Translations under genes and position numbers: made by a program
In this document: piece by piece, positions 6,809 to 15,020 of the stretch
Numbering within the stretch: the stretch's first letter is position 1
Layout of the letters: each line of letters begins with the position of its first letter
Assembly: GCF_035916755.1 (NCBI RefSeq)
Contig: NZ_JAYWIX010000001.1
Coordinates: forward strand, 347,686 to 411,685
DNA from: Rothia sp035916755
GTDB taxonomy: Bacteria; Actinomycetota; Actinomycetes; Actinomycetales; Micrococcaceae
Direction of reading: 5' to 3'
DNA length: 64,000 bases
The notes under the pieces: model-generated
The model's database searches: none
The model's input: the letters and a program-made list of their open reading frames with translations, nothing else
What the model was told of the DNA's origin: nothing

Positions 6809-8731
6809 CTACTCGTCCGCCCCTGCGAACTGCGAGTTGTAGAGCTCGGCGTAGAAGCCGCCGCGCTCCAGCAGCTCAGCGTGGGAGCCGGATTCGACGA
6901 TATCGCCGTCGCGCATAGCAAAGATGACGTCGGCGTCCCGGATGGTAGAGAGACGGTGGGCAATCACGAAGGAGGTCTTGCCCACGGCTAGCTGGCCCAG
7001 GGCCCGGGCAATCAGCAGCTCGGTGCGGGTATCGACCGACGAGGTCGCCTCATCCAGAATCAGCAGGGGTTTCTGAGCCACCATGGCGCGGGCAATCGTA
7101 ACCAGCTGCTTCTGGCCAGCTGAGAGCTGGGTCTGGTCGGTTAGTACCGTGTCGTACCCGTGGTGCAGCTGTGATACGAGTTCGTCCAGGCCAACCGAGG
7201 CCATGACCTCATCCAGGCGCTCTTGGCTCACCTCCCCAGCCCCGTAGACCACGTTCTCCCGCAGGGTGCCCTCAAAGAGCCAGGTATCTTGCAGCACCAT
7301 GGCAAAGAGGGAATCAACCTGTTCACGGGTCAGGTCGGTGGTGGGTACCCCGTCAATGCGAATCTGCCCCGAATCCAGCTCGTAGAAGCGCATGAGCAGG
7401 TTGACCAGGGTAGTCTTACCGGCCCCGGTCGGGCCCACAATCGCCACCTTCTGGCCCGGTGCCACCGAAGCGGTAAAGCCGTGGATAATCTCCTTGCCCG
7501 GCTCGTAGCTGAACCGCACGTCCTCAAAGTCCACAGCGCCGCGCACGGGTTGGGGTAGCGCGCCGGTCTTGGCGGACTCGTCTGCCAGCTCCTCGGCCTC
7601 CAAGAACTCAAAGACGCGAGCGCCCGCAGCTGCCGCCGACTGCAGGGAGGTAGCCGACTGGGCGAGCTGGCCCAGGGGGTTGGTGAAGAGGCGGACGTAG
7701 ACGATGAAGGCGACGATGACGCCGAAGGTGATGGTGTTGTTCAGCACCAGGGCGGCGCCGACCACGCAGACCACCACGTAGCCCAGGTTGCCGATGAAGC
7801 TCATGAGGGGGAACATGAGGCCCGAGAAGAACATGGACTTCCAGGCCACCCGGTAGAGGTCGGTGTTGCGGTCGGCAAATTCGGCGCGGGCGGCGGTTTC
7901 TCCGTTGTAGGCGCGAATCATGGAGTGGCCGCTTAGGGTTTCTTCGATGTGGCCGTTGAGCTTGCCGAGGAGCTGCTGCTGGGCCACGAAGTACTTCTGG
8001 CTGCGGGCCAGCACGAAGCCGGAGGCCACAATGCCGAGCAGGGAGGCAGCAATAGCGGCCAGGGCCATGCGCCAGTCGGTCACAAACATCATGACGGCTG
8101 AGCCCACCAGGGTGACCACGCCGGTGATGGTGGTAGCCAGGGAGTTATTGAGGGTCTGCTGTAGGGTATCGACGTCGTTGGTCACGCGCGAGAGGGTATC
8201 GCCGGTAGAACCCTTGTCCATGTAGGCCAGGGGCAGTCGGTCGATTTTGCGGTCTAGGTCGTGGCGCATGGAACGCGATACCCAGACGGTCGAGCGGGCC
8301 ATAATCTGCCCCTCCACCAGACTTAGGAGCAGGGAGGCCACCAGCATGCCGATGGATATCCACATGAGGCGGTAGATTTCGCCCATATCCAGCTGGCCGG
8401 TAAAACCCTTTTGAATCTCGTCGGTGATAGCCGAGAGGAACTGCGGGGCCACAATGTTGAGAATTACCCCGATGACGGCAGCGACGATAGCGACCACCAT
8501 GCCCGGCAGCACCGGGCGTAGGTAGGCAAGGAGCTTGCCCATGGTCTGCTTAAAGGGCGCGGACGCCTGCCCCGGCATGGGTGCGCGCGGCGGGCCACCG
8601 GGGCCACCCGGGCCCCCTGGACGGGAGCCCTTCTCGCTTTTGAGCTGGCTATCGCGCAGCTTCTGGGCAGATTCTAGGCCCCGGCGGGCTGACTCTAGCT
8701 CTTCGGGGGTAAACACTGGTGACTGGCTCAT
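6809..8731 (-). CDS. ABC exporter half-transporter with canonical ATPase
   Basis: A 640-residue fused permease/ATPase of the multidrug exporter type. It has an extended N-terminus rich in Gly/Pro (about 35-60), six membrane helices (about 70-350) and a nucleotide-binding domain with Walker A GPTGAGKTT, signature LSAGQ, Walker B LLILDEATSSVD and the H-loop IAHRLSTI. The catalytic glutamate is present. The gene overlaps the upstream exporter gene by four bases (ATGA), and the pair should form a heterodimer in the plasma membrane, comparable to LmrCD or TM287/288. The substrate cannot be read from the sequence; drugs or lipids are the usual cargo. Transcription ends at the 6726-6757 terminator. 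Confidence 0.87.
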   Translation of the reverse strand: MSQSPVFTPEELESARRGLESAQKLRDSQLKSEKGSRPGGPGGPGGPPRAPMPGQASAPFKQTMGKLLAYLRPVLPGMVVAIVAAVIGVILNIVAPQFLSAITDEIQKGFTGQLDMGEIYRLMWISIGMLVASLLLSLVEGQIMARSTVWVSRSMRHDLDRKIDRLPLAYMDKGSTGDTLSRVTNDVDTLQQTLNNSLATTITGVVTLVGSAVMMFVTDWRMALAAIAASLLGIVASGFVLARSQKYFVAQQQLLGKLNGHIEETLSGHSMIRAYNGETAARAEFADRNTDLYRVAWKSMFFSGLMFPLMSFIGNLGYVVVCVVGAALVLNNTITFGVIVAFIVYVRLFTNPLGQLAQSATSLQSAAAAGARVFEFLEAEELADESAKTGALPQPVRGAVDFEDVRFSYEPGKEIIHGFTASVAPGQKVAIVGPTGAGKTTLVNLLMRFYELDSGQIRIDGVPTTDLTREQVDSLFAMVLQDTWLFEGTLRENVVYGAGEVSQERLDEVMASVGLDELVSQLHHGYDTVLTDQTQLSAGQKQLVTIARAMVAQKPLLILDEATSSVDTRTELLIARALGQLAVGKTSFVIAHRLSTIRDADVIFAMRDGDIVESGSHAELLERGGFYAELYNSQFAGADE

Positions 8732-10482
8732 GAGCGAAGTTCCTCCTCAGAGAGCTGGGACAGGGCAATATCCTGGTAGACCTCGTTGGTAGCCAGAAGT
8801 TCCTCATGGGTGCCGGATCCCACCAGACGGCCCTTATCAAGCACCAGAATCTTGTCGGCCTCCCGTACCGTACCGATACGTTGGGCTACTACCACAATGG
8901 TCGCCCCCTGAGCGGAGTTCTTGAGCTGGCTGCGGATATCCCGCTCGGTCTTATAATCCAGGGCTGAGAAGGAATCATCGAAAATCATGATCTCCCCGCC
9001 ACGGGCAAAGGCCCGGGCCATCGACAGGCGCTGCCGTTGGCCACCCGAGAAATTCTTGCCGTTCTGGGCAACAGCCGAGGCGTAGCCGTCCTCTTTCTTC
9101 CCCACGAACTCAGCCGCCGCAGCAGCGTGAGCCGCCGCCACCACGTCCTCGGGGGTCACCGGGCGCAGACCCTCACCCAGGGCCAGGTTCGAGGCCACCG
9201 AACCAGAGAAGAGCACACTCTTTTGGGGCACATAGGCCAGGCGGTCGCGCAGGTCCTTCTGGTTCCAGTCACGAACATCAACGCCGTCCACCAGTACCGC
9301 CCCCTCGCGCACATCGGCAAAACGCGGAATCAGGTTCACCAGGGTCGACTTGCCCGAGCCGGTCGAGCCGATAATCGCCACGGTCTCACCCGGGGCAGCC
9401 GTAAATGAAATTGAATGCAGAGCGTCCCCGTCCGCCTCGGGGTAACGGAAGCTGACATTCCTAAACTCCAGGGAACCTGCCGGGGCCGCACCAGCACTAA
9501 CCCCGCCGTCCACAACCGCCGCCTGGGTGGTAAGAACCTCGCGGATACGGCGCCAGGCAACCAGCGCTCGCGGGCCCATCACAAAGATAACGGTCATCAT
9601 CATGAAGCTGGTGACAACCTGCAGGGCGTAGGTAGAGAAAACCACCATCTGCCCAAAGAGGGTGACGCGCTCGGTCAAGTCGGCTGTACCGTTAATCAGC
9701 ACAGCACCCAGCACATAAATAGAGAGCGACAGGCCGGTCATAATGGCAGTCAGCAGGGGCATGATGAAGGCCATGGTGGAGCTGATGAAGAGGGTGGTGT
9801 TACGCAGGTCGGTATTGACCTCCTCAAACCGCTCCTCGTGGAAGGCACCGGTGGTGTAGGCCCGAATGACGCGCAAACCGGTCAGGTGCTCGCGGGTCAC
9901 CCGGTTGAGACGGTCGGTGATTTTCTGCATACGCATCATGCGGGGGATGGCCAGGCCCATGGCGACGCCCAACACCAGCAGGGTGGCAAGGACGGCGATC
10001 CCGGTGGGGATGGTCCAGGTCAGCGACTGGGTAGCGATTTTGGAGCTAGCCCAGACCGCCATGATGGGGGCCTTAATGCTCATCTGCAGGCCCATGACCA
10101 CAAACATCTGCACCTGGGTGACATCGTTGGTGGAGCGGGTGATGAGGCTGTCGGTGCCGATGTGGTTCACCTCGGCACTGGAGAGGTCAAAGGTCTTGTT
10201 GTAGACCCCGGCCCGCATGCGCCGGGCTAGGGTGGTACCGAAAATTGCGGTGCAGAAGCCGGTGATAATGGCGCAGACCATAGAGGCCAGGGCTGCTGCC
10301 AGCATGAGAGTGCCGTCAGAGGTGACGTCCCTCAGTTTGGACCCGGGGGTTGAGATGGTGAGGGTGATGTTCTCCATGTACTCGGGTACCTTGAGGTCAA
10401 GGTAGACCTGAGCCACGATGGACAGCACCGCCACCAGGACGAGTAACCATTCTCGCCGGTGAATGAATTGGTTGATTTTCAT
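8728..10482 (-). CDS. ABC exporter half-transporter with degenerate catalytic site
   Basis: A 584-residue fused permease/ATPase, first gene of the two-gene exporter operon. The membrane domain covers about 10-320. The ATPase has Walker A GSTGSGKST, signature FSGGQRQR and Walker B IMIFDDSFSALD. Asp replaces the catalytic Glu after Walker B, the hallmark of the non-catalytic partner in heterodimeric ABC exporters. The partner gene starts four bases inside its 3' end and carries the intact Glu, so the two should form a complex with one active and one degenerate site. No regulator gene (MarR/TetR) is adjacent. Confidence 0.87.
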   Translation of the reverse strand: MKINQFIHRREWLLVLVAVLSIVAQVYLDLKVPEYMENITLTISTPGSKLRDVTSDGTLMLAAALASMVCAIITGFCTAIFGTTLARRMRAGVYNKTFDLSSAEVNHIGTDSLITRSTNDVTQVQMFVVMGLQMSIKAPIMAVWASSKIATQSLTWTIPTGIAVLATLLVLGVAMGLAIPRMMRMQKITDRLNRVTREHLTGLRVIRAYTTGAFHEERFEEVNTDLRNTTLFISSTMAFIMPLLTAIMTGLSLSIYVLGAVLINGTADLTERVTLFGQMVVFSTYALQVVTSFMMMTVIFVMGPRALVAWRRIREVLTTQAAVVDGGVSAGAAPAGSLEFRNVSFRYPEADGDALHSISFTAAPGETVAIIGSTGSGKSTLVNLIPRFADVREGAVLVDGVDVRDWNQKDLRDRLAYVPQKSVLFSGSVASNLALGEGLRPVTPEDVVAAAHAAAAAEFVGKKEDGYASAVAQNGKNFSGGQRQRLSMARAFARGGEIMIFDDSFSALDYKTERDIRSQLKNSAQGATIVVVAQRIGTVREADKILVLDKGRLVGSGTHEELLATNEVYQDIALSQLSEEELRS

Positions 10483-10506
10483 GGAATCCTAGGGCGTTTT
10501 TGTCAA

Positions 10507-10533
10507 AGAAAAAAGGTGCATCTCTGCACCTTC
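10507..10533 (-). terminator. Terminator of the bioYMN operon
   Basis: AAGGTGCA-TCTC-TGCACCTT (10513-10532) forms a perfect 8-bp stem. On the minus strand it is followed by a run of T residues, fitting the end of the gene that stops at 10628. Confidence 0.85.
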
Positions 10534-10627
10534 GTCCTTCCTATTATGGCCCACCTGCCGCTGATGCAGGCGGTATTCTGCCGCCTGGTAGGGCTGTACT
10601 TTTCACCACCTTGCTCCTTTGCGGGCT

Positions 10628-11245
10628 TTATGGTGCATCAAGGCCCCGGGCTGCCAGGGCGTCGCCGGTTTCCTGGGCGTAGGCTACCGTGGCGATGACC
10701 AGGGGAATGAAGAGGCGGAATGGGGCCACCTTGATTCCGCGAGCTGCCACAGCTGCCTGAATGAGGTTCCAGTTATCCATAATCACCGGGATTGAGCGAA
10801 CCATTAATGCCAGGGCCAGGCCCACCCGTTCAGGGGATCCTCCTACCCACTTGAGAGGGGTGCATAGCCAGATGAAGCCGTCAATAAGCACCGGCAGGGG
10901 AGTTGACCAGAGTAAGACCCTTGAAGCGGCAATCATGGTGAGCAGGGTCAGCAGGACGTCCGCCCCCGACTCTAGCTTGCCGCTCACCAGGTAGTAGACC
11001 AACAGAATCGCCAGCAACCAGGAAAGGGAAGCCAGGGACTGCACCCAGGTACGCCAGGGAATTTTTGCCAGAGCCCCAAGAGCCAGCACCAGCGCGAGGG
11101 CCGCAAGGCCAAACCCCCAGTGGCTGGTAGCTGCCAGGGAGATGCCCAGCAGAAGAATAAAGACGCCTTTAGCCCACAGGGGTGCCCAGTGCACCGGGGT
11201 GCTAAGGGGCTGGTAGATGCCAAAGAGCTGGTTGGCAATGTTCAC
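10628..11245 (-). CDS. bioN: ECF transporter T component BioN
   Basis: A 205-residue membrane protein of the CbiQ/BioN family. Several hydrophobic helices (about 25-50, 55-75, 85-110, 115-130) precede the two cytoplasmic coupling motifs AAVAARGIKV and DALAARGLDAP. Those Ala-Arg-Gly signatures bind grooves on the ATPase subunits. It should join BioY and BioM in an energy-coupling-factor importer for biotin. The start overlaps the bioM stop by four bases, so the three genes are tightly coupled. Only one T component and one ATPase gene are present, so the ATPase is probably a homodimer. Confidence 0.87.
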   Translation of the reverse strand: MNIANQLFGIYQPLSTPVHWAPLWAKGVFILLLGISLAATSHWGFGLAALALVLALGALAKIPWRTWVQSLASLSWLLAILLVYYLVSGKLESGADVLLTLLTMIAASRVLLWSTPLPVLIDGFIWLCTPLKWVGGSPERVGLALALMVRSIPVIMDNWNLIQAAVAARGIKVAPFRLFIPLVIATVAYAQETGDALAARGLDAP

Positions 11246-12048
11246 ACCTGCCCCCCGGGACGTTGGGGGTCAGCAGGTTCAGGTGGGGCTGGGAAGTCCG
11301 TGGCACACCAGTGCTGGTAATCTGCCAGGACGTCTGCCGCCGGCCCCTGCGCCAGCAGGCGACCCTCGTGGATAACGATTGCCTCATCGCAGGTTGCTGC
11401 CAGGTCAAGGTCGTGGGTGGAGATGACCTGCTGCTGGGGAAGAGAGTCAAGCAGGTCAAATAGTCTTAACCTATTCTTGAGGTCTAAAAGCGTTGTGGGT
11501 TCATCTAAAAGTAGAACCTTAGGATTTACTGCAAGTACGGCAGCTAGGGCGGTCAACTGCTTTTCACCGCCTGAGAGGTTATAGACAGAGTCAAAAGCGC
11601 GGTGCTCAACCCCGCGCTCAGCAAGGGCCTCCAGGGCGGCGGCGCGGCGGGCGTCCTTGCCCTTGATGTGCTGAAGGGAGAGCTCGACATCCTCAACCCC
11701 CGTCGGCATCACCAGCTGGGCGCCGGGATCTGAAAAGAGCATACCTACCCGCGAGCGCACCGCGGGTAGATGCTCACTCACGCTCACCCCGTGTACGGTG
11801 ACCTCGCCCGAGGTGAGCTGGGAGAGCCCGTTGAAGAGTCGTAGGAAGGTTGACTTGCCCGAGCCATTGAGGCCGAGCACTGCGGTACGCGGGGTAGAGA
11901 GCTCCACGGTGATGTTGTGTAAGAGAGTGCGGTCGCTGGTGCCGGTGTCAACGGTTACGGTGGCTGAGCGGGTGGCAAGCAGCCCGTCGTCCGAAAATTG
12001 GGTCGACGGGCTTGCAGCGCTTGCGCGTGAAGAGCGAGAAAAAAACAC
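11242..12048 (-). CDS. bioM: ECF transporter ATPase BioM
   Basis: An ABC ATPase of about 268 residues with Walker A GLNGSGKST, Q-loop region, signature NLSGGEKQ, Walker B VLLLDEPTTLLD and switch histidine STHDLDLA. It should energise biotin uptake with BioN and BioY. An open frame extends up to an ATG at 12129, but that would overlap 67 bases of bioY and add a Pro/Ser-rich segment unlike the family. The GTG at 12048, 15 bases after the bioY stop, is preferred. The order bioY-bioM-bioN is the usual actinobacterial arrangement. Confidence 0.85.
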   Translation of the reverse strand: MFFSRSSRASAASPSTQFSDDGLLATRSATVTVDTGTSDRTLLHNITVELSTPRTAVLGLNGSGKSTFLRLFNGLSQLTSGEVTVHGVSVSEHLPAVRSRVGMLFSDPGAQLVMPTGVEDVELSLQHIKGKDARRAAALEALAERGVEHRAFDSVYNLSGGEKQLTALAAVLAVNPKVLLLDEPTTLLDLKNRLRLFDLLDSLPQQQVISTHDLDLAATCDEAIVIHEGRLLAQGPAADVLADYQHWCATDFPAPPEPADPQRPGGQV

Positions 12049-12062
12049 GGGCTCTATCGTAC

Positions 12063-12665
12063 CTAGCGGCGGGCCAGGGTAGGGAAGGCCCGGTGCACAG
12101 CCAGGGCAACTAGTACGGCTACCAGGCACTTAATGAGATCGCCGGGGACGTAAATCAGGGCAGCGGCAACGGCAGCACCCAGTTCAAGGTCAGCGTTAAT
12201 CATCATGCCGGCAACGCCAAAGACCTGGATGATGGCAAAACCTGCCAGTACAGCCACCACAAAGGCGCCAAACAGCCCGGCCCCGCTCATGCGGCGGCGC
12301 AGGGCTGCGTAGGCAAGCCCACCGGTGACCAGGGCACCGGGAATGAAGCCCAGCAGATAGCCAAAGGAGGGGGAGGCGATGGTGCCGAAGCCGCCCTTGC
12401 CTCCAGAGAAAACCGGAAGGCCAATCAGGCCAGCGACGACATACAGGGTGACGGCAAGGGCAGCGCGGGTGCCCCCCAGGGTCAGGGCTGCGATATAAAT
12501 CGCCAGGGTCTGGAGGGTAATCGGAACAGCGGCCGGACCCACCGGAATAGCGGGCAGTAGGGCGCATACGGTAATAAAAGCGGCAAAAACAGCGATAAGG
12601 GCCAAATCGCGGCCGGGATTAGCAACGGTGCGCTCCGGGCGCGGGGAAGTCTGTGATGATGTCAT
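12063..12665 (-). CDS. bioY: Biotin-binding S component BioY
   Basis: A 200-residue integral membrane protein with about six helices and the BioY-like segments VPITLQTLAIYIAALTLG (around 50) and GLPVFSGGKGG. It binds biotin in the membrane and partners BioM and BioN. An upstream in-frame ATG at 12824 would run through the promoter and is rejected. The ATG at 12665 (MTSSQTSPRPER) lies only eight bases after a TATAGT box, so the mRNA is probably leaderless or nearly so. A perfect palindrome at 12685-12703 suggests biotin-responsive repression. Confidence 0.88.
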   Translation of the reverse strand: MTSSQTSPRPERTVANPGRDLALIAVFAAFITVCALLPAIPVGPAAVPITLQTLAIYIAALTLGGTRAALAVTLYVVAGLIGLPVFSGGKGGFGTIASPSFGYLLGFIPGALVTGGLAYAALRRRMSGAGLFGAFVVAVLAGFAIIQVFGVAGMMINADLELGAAVAAALIYVPGDLIKCLVAVLVALAVHRAFPTLARR

Positions 12666-12673
12666 GCCCACTA

Positions 12674-12703
12674 CTATAAACAGGTTTTGAACACCGTTCA
12701 AAA
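12674..12703 (-). promoter_or_regulatory. bioYMN promoter with BioQ-like operator
   Basis: On the minus strand TTGAAC (12702-12697) and TATAGT (12679-12674) are separated by 17-18 bases. The palindrome TTTTGAAC-ACC-GTTCAAAA (12685-12703) covers the -35 and spacer. The core TGAAC-N3-GTTCA is close to TGAAC-N3-GTTAC, described for the TetR-type biotin repressor BioQ of corynebacteria and mycobacteria. Identity of the repressor is inferred. Confidence 0.65.
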
Positions 12704-12835
12704 ACTCCGCTTTTCTTTCGCTTCTGTGACGCCAGCCCGAATCAACGCCCGGTGGTCCTTCCAACATCGACCAGCACCACACCGGGGTGGTAAGATAGAT
12801 AGCTGGCCAACCCACCCCACCCAAGGAGCAGACCC

Positions 12836-14434
12836 GTGCTGTCAGTCAACAACCTCGAACTGCGAGCTGGCGCTCGCCTGCTCATGGAGGACGTCACCTT
12901 CCGCATTGATAAGGGCGATAAGGTCGGTCTCGTGGGTCGAAACGGCGCCGGTAAAACCACTATGACCAAGGTGCTGGCCGGGCTGACACTGCCCGCTGAC
13001 GGCACTGTCACCCGCGGTGGCACCATCGGCTACCTGCCCCAGGACCCCAAGGTCGATGACATGACCCAGCTCGCCAAGGACCGCATCTTCTCGGCCCGCG
13101 GCCTGGACGGGGTTGCCCGCAAAATGCGTCAGGCCCAGGAAATGATGGCTAGCGAAGACCCCGCAGAGCACGCCAAGGGCATGCGCCGCTACGACCGGCT
13201 CGAAGCTGAGTTTATTGCCGGTGGCGGTTATGCCGCTGAGTCGGAGGCAGCTACCATCACCGCCAATCTTGACCTGCCCGAGCGCGTCCTCAATCAGCCC
13301 CTGTCCACCCTCTCTGGTGGTCAGCGCCGCCGCGTTGAACTGGCCCGCATTCTCTTTGCTAATGCTGACACCATGCTGCTCGATGAGCCCACCAACCACC
13401 TGGACGCCGACTCAGTGGTCTGGCTGCGCGAGTTTTTGAAGAACTATCAGGGCGGCATCCTGGTCATCTCCCACGACGTGGAACTGATGGAACTGGTGGT
13501 CAACAAGGTTTTCTACCTGGATGCCAACCGCTGCGTCATCGATATCTACAACATGGGCTGGAAGAACTACCTGCTGCAGCGCGAGCAGGACGAGGCCCGC
13601 CGCAAGCGCGAGCGCGCCAACGCCCAGAAGAAAGCCTCAGCTCTAATGGAGCAGGCCAATAAGATGCGTGCCAAGGCCACCAAGGCTGTTGCCGCCCAGC
13701 AGATGATTAAGCGCGCTGAAAAGCTCATGCGCGGGCTGGAGGAAGAGCGCCAGGTCGATAAGGTGGCCGCGATTCGCTTCCCCGACCCTGCCCCCTGCGG
13801 CAAGACACCCCTGTCGGCGACGGGTCTGTCTAAGAGCTACGGCTCCCTCGAAATCTTTACCGACGTCGATTTGGCTATCGACCGCGGCTCGCGCGTGGTG
13901 GTGTTGGGTTTTAACGGCGCCGGTAAGACCACCCTGCTGCGCATGCTGGCAAAGAGCACCCAGCCCGATACTGGCGAGGTCACCTACGGTCACGGGGCCA
14001 AGGTGGGTTATTTTGCCCAGGAACACGAGATTCTGGACCACGACCGCACCGTCTTTGAGAACATGAAGTCGGCGGCCCCCGACCTTGATGACACCCGCGT
14101 CCGTACCATTCTCGGCTCCTTCCTCTTCTCGGGAGATGACGTCGATAAGCCCGCAGGCGTGCTCTCTGGTGGCGAGAAGACCCGCCTGTCGCTGGCAACC
14201 CTGGTGGCCTCGTCTGCCAATGTTCTGCTGCTCGATGAGCCCACCAACAACCTCGACCCGGCCTCGCGCGAAGAGATTTTGAACGCCCTGAAGAACTATC
14301 GGGGGGCCATTGTGATGGTTTCCCACGATGAGGGGGCAGTGGAGGCCCTTGACCCCGAGCGCGTGTTACTGCTGCCCGATGCGGTCGAAGACCTGTGGAG
14401 CAAGGAATATCAGGACCTTATCTCCCTGGCTTAG
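12836..14434 (+). CDS. ABC-F family ATPase
   Basis: A 532-residue protein with two ABC ATPase domains and no membrane segments. Domain 1 (about 1-250) has GRNGAGKTT, LSGGQRRR and MLLDEPTNHLD. A charged linker rich in Arg/Lys/Glu (about 240-310) follows, then domain 2 with GFNGAGKTT, LSGGEKTR and LLLDEPTNNLD. ABC-F proteins act on the ribosome as translation factors or antibiotic-resistance proteins. The N-terminus (NNLELRAGARLLMEDV) resembles mycobacterial Rv1473 rather than EttA, so a target-protection role is possible but unproven. The GTG start at 12836 is preceded by AAGGAG. A terminator follows at 14453. Confidence 0.85.
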   Translation: MLSVNNLELRAGARLLMEDVTFRIDKGDKVGLVGRNGAGKTTMTKVLAGLTLPADGTVTRGGTIGYLPQDPKVDDMTQLAKDRIFSARGLDGVARKMRQAQEMMASEDPAEHAKGMRRYDRLEAEFIAGGGYAAESEAATITANLDLPERVLNQPLSTLSGGQRRRVELARILFANADTMLLDEPTNHLDADSVVWLREFLKNYQGGILVISHDVELMELVVNKVFYLDANRCVIDIYNMGWKNYLLQREQDEARRKRERANAQKKASALMEQANKMRAKATKAVAAQQMIKRAEKLMRGLEEERQVDKVAAIRFPDPAPCGKTPLSATGLSKSYGSLEIFTDVDLAIDRGSRVVVLGFNGAGKTTLLRMLAKSTQPDTGEVTYGHGAKVGYFAQEHEILDHDRTVFENMKSAAPDLDDTRVRTILGSFLFSGDDVDKPAGVLSGGEKTRLSLATLVASSANVLLLDEPTNNLDPASREEILNALKNYRGAIVMVSHDEGAVEALDPERVLLLPDAVEDLWSKEYQDLISLA

Positions 14435-14452
14435 GCTGGAATGAGCGGACGC

Positions 14453-14492
14453 CCGCCCCGCCCGGTAGTTGACCGGGCGGGGCGGTCTTGTG
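14453..14492 (+). terminator. Terminator of the ABC-F gene
   Basis: CGCCCCGCCCGG (14454-14465) and CCGGGCGGGGCG (14473-14484) form a perfect GC-rich stem with a seven-base loop. The following sequence (GTCTTGTGT) is only moderately T-rich. Confidence 0.75.
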
Positions 14493-14795
14493 TCAGCACC
14501 CTATCTGGTCCGTACAAATAGGCTTGTTTGTCTGTTTCTTACATAAACCCGCTGTTGGGGCCACCACACTCTACGAAAAAGTTCTGTGTGTTTCGTGGGT
14601 TTTCCTTTCCCAAACAAAGGTCACGAAATGATAACGGCCCTATTTCCCTGGTGCAGGGCGGGTCGGGCAGCGTAGAGTGAATACCAGCTTCGGAAGCCAA
14701 TCTTCCCCAGCTATACCTCAAGAACACCGCCTCACCGATGAGGCGGCACACAAATCCAACACCGACGTTGGGCCGAACCTTGAAAGGATGATTCT
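14493..14795. other. Non-coding stretch with hairpins before a 26-codon ORF
   Basis: About 300 bases with no recognisable protein gene. It holds an inverted pair TTTCGTG...TCACGAAA (about 14589-14628), and a perfect hairpin CCGCCTCA-CCGA-TGAGGCGG (14727-14746) about 50 bases before the small ORF at 14796. A reverse ORF across 14539-14751 runs through these hairpins and shows no family features. Confidence 0.4.
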
Positions 14796-14876
14796 ATGCT
14801 GGAATCACACGATGTGCGTTACCCCGAAATCGCTGAAGAGGGCGTAGAGGTCGACGTTTTCTGGACCGAAGACTAA
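14796..14876 (+). CDS. 26-residue acidic small ORF, function unknown
   Basis: ATG at 14796 is preceded by GAAAGGA with about six bases of spacing, an unusually good ribosome site for so short a frame. The peptide has 26 residues, begins MLESHDVRYPEI and ends VDVFWTED, and carries about nine acidic residues. It sits between two hairpins (14727-14746 and the terminator at 14965-15010), so it looks like an independent small transcription unit. I do not recognise it. A regulatory leader, a small interacting protein or a modified-peptide precursor are all conceivable, but no maturase gene is adjacent. Confidence 0.5.
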   Translation: MLESHDVRYPEIAEEGVEVDVFWTED

Positions 14877-14964
14877 ACATCGTTTGCCTCAGCGGCACAG
14901 ATATATTTTTGTTTTCCTTCCCACCCCACCTCATGAGTGACTACATAGAAGTGATACACGGGTG

Positions 14965-15010
14965 AAAGACAGGGGCCCGGCACCGTATGGTGCCGGGCCC
15001 TGCTGTCTTT
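14965..15010. terminator. Bidirectional terminator
   Basis: GGGCCCGGCACC (14973-14984) and GGTGCCGGGCCC (14989-15000) form a perfect 12-bp stem, extended by AAAGACAG and CTGTCTTT on the outside. It serves the small ORF on the plus strand and the YdjM-like gene ending at 15021 on the minus strand. Confidence 0.8.
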
Positions 15011-15020
15011 GCCTGAAGTC

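Noticed and set aside
9415..10230. A 271-codon plus-strand ORF
   Set aside because: It is wholly antisense to the ABC exporter gene and has His/Gly-rich, low-complexity composition with no family motif; a shadow of the strong codon bias on the other strand.
14539..14751. A 70-codon minus-strand ORF
   Set aside because: It covers the inverted repeats before the small ORF, lacks a ribosome site and shows no family features.
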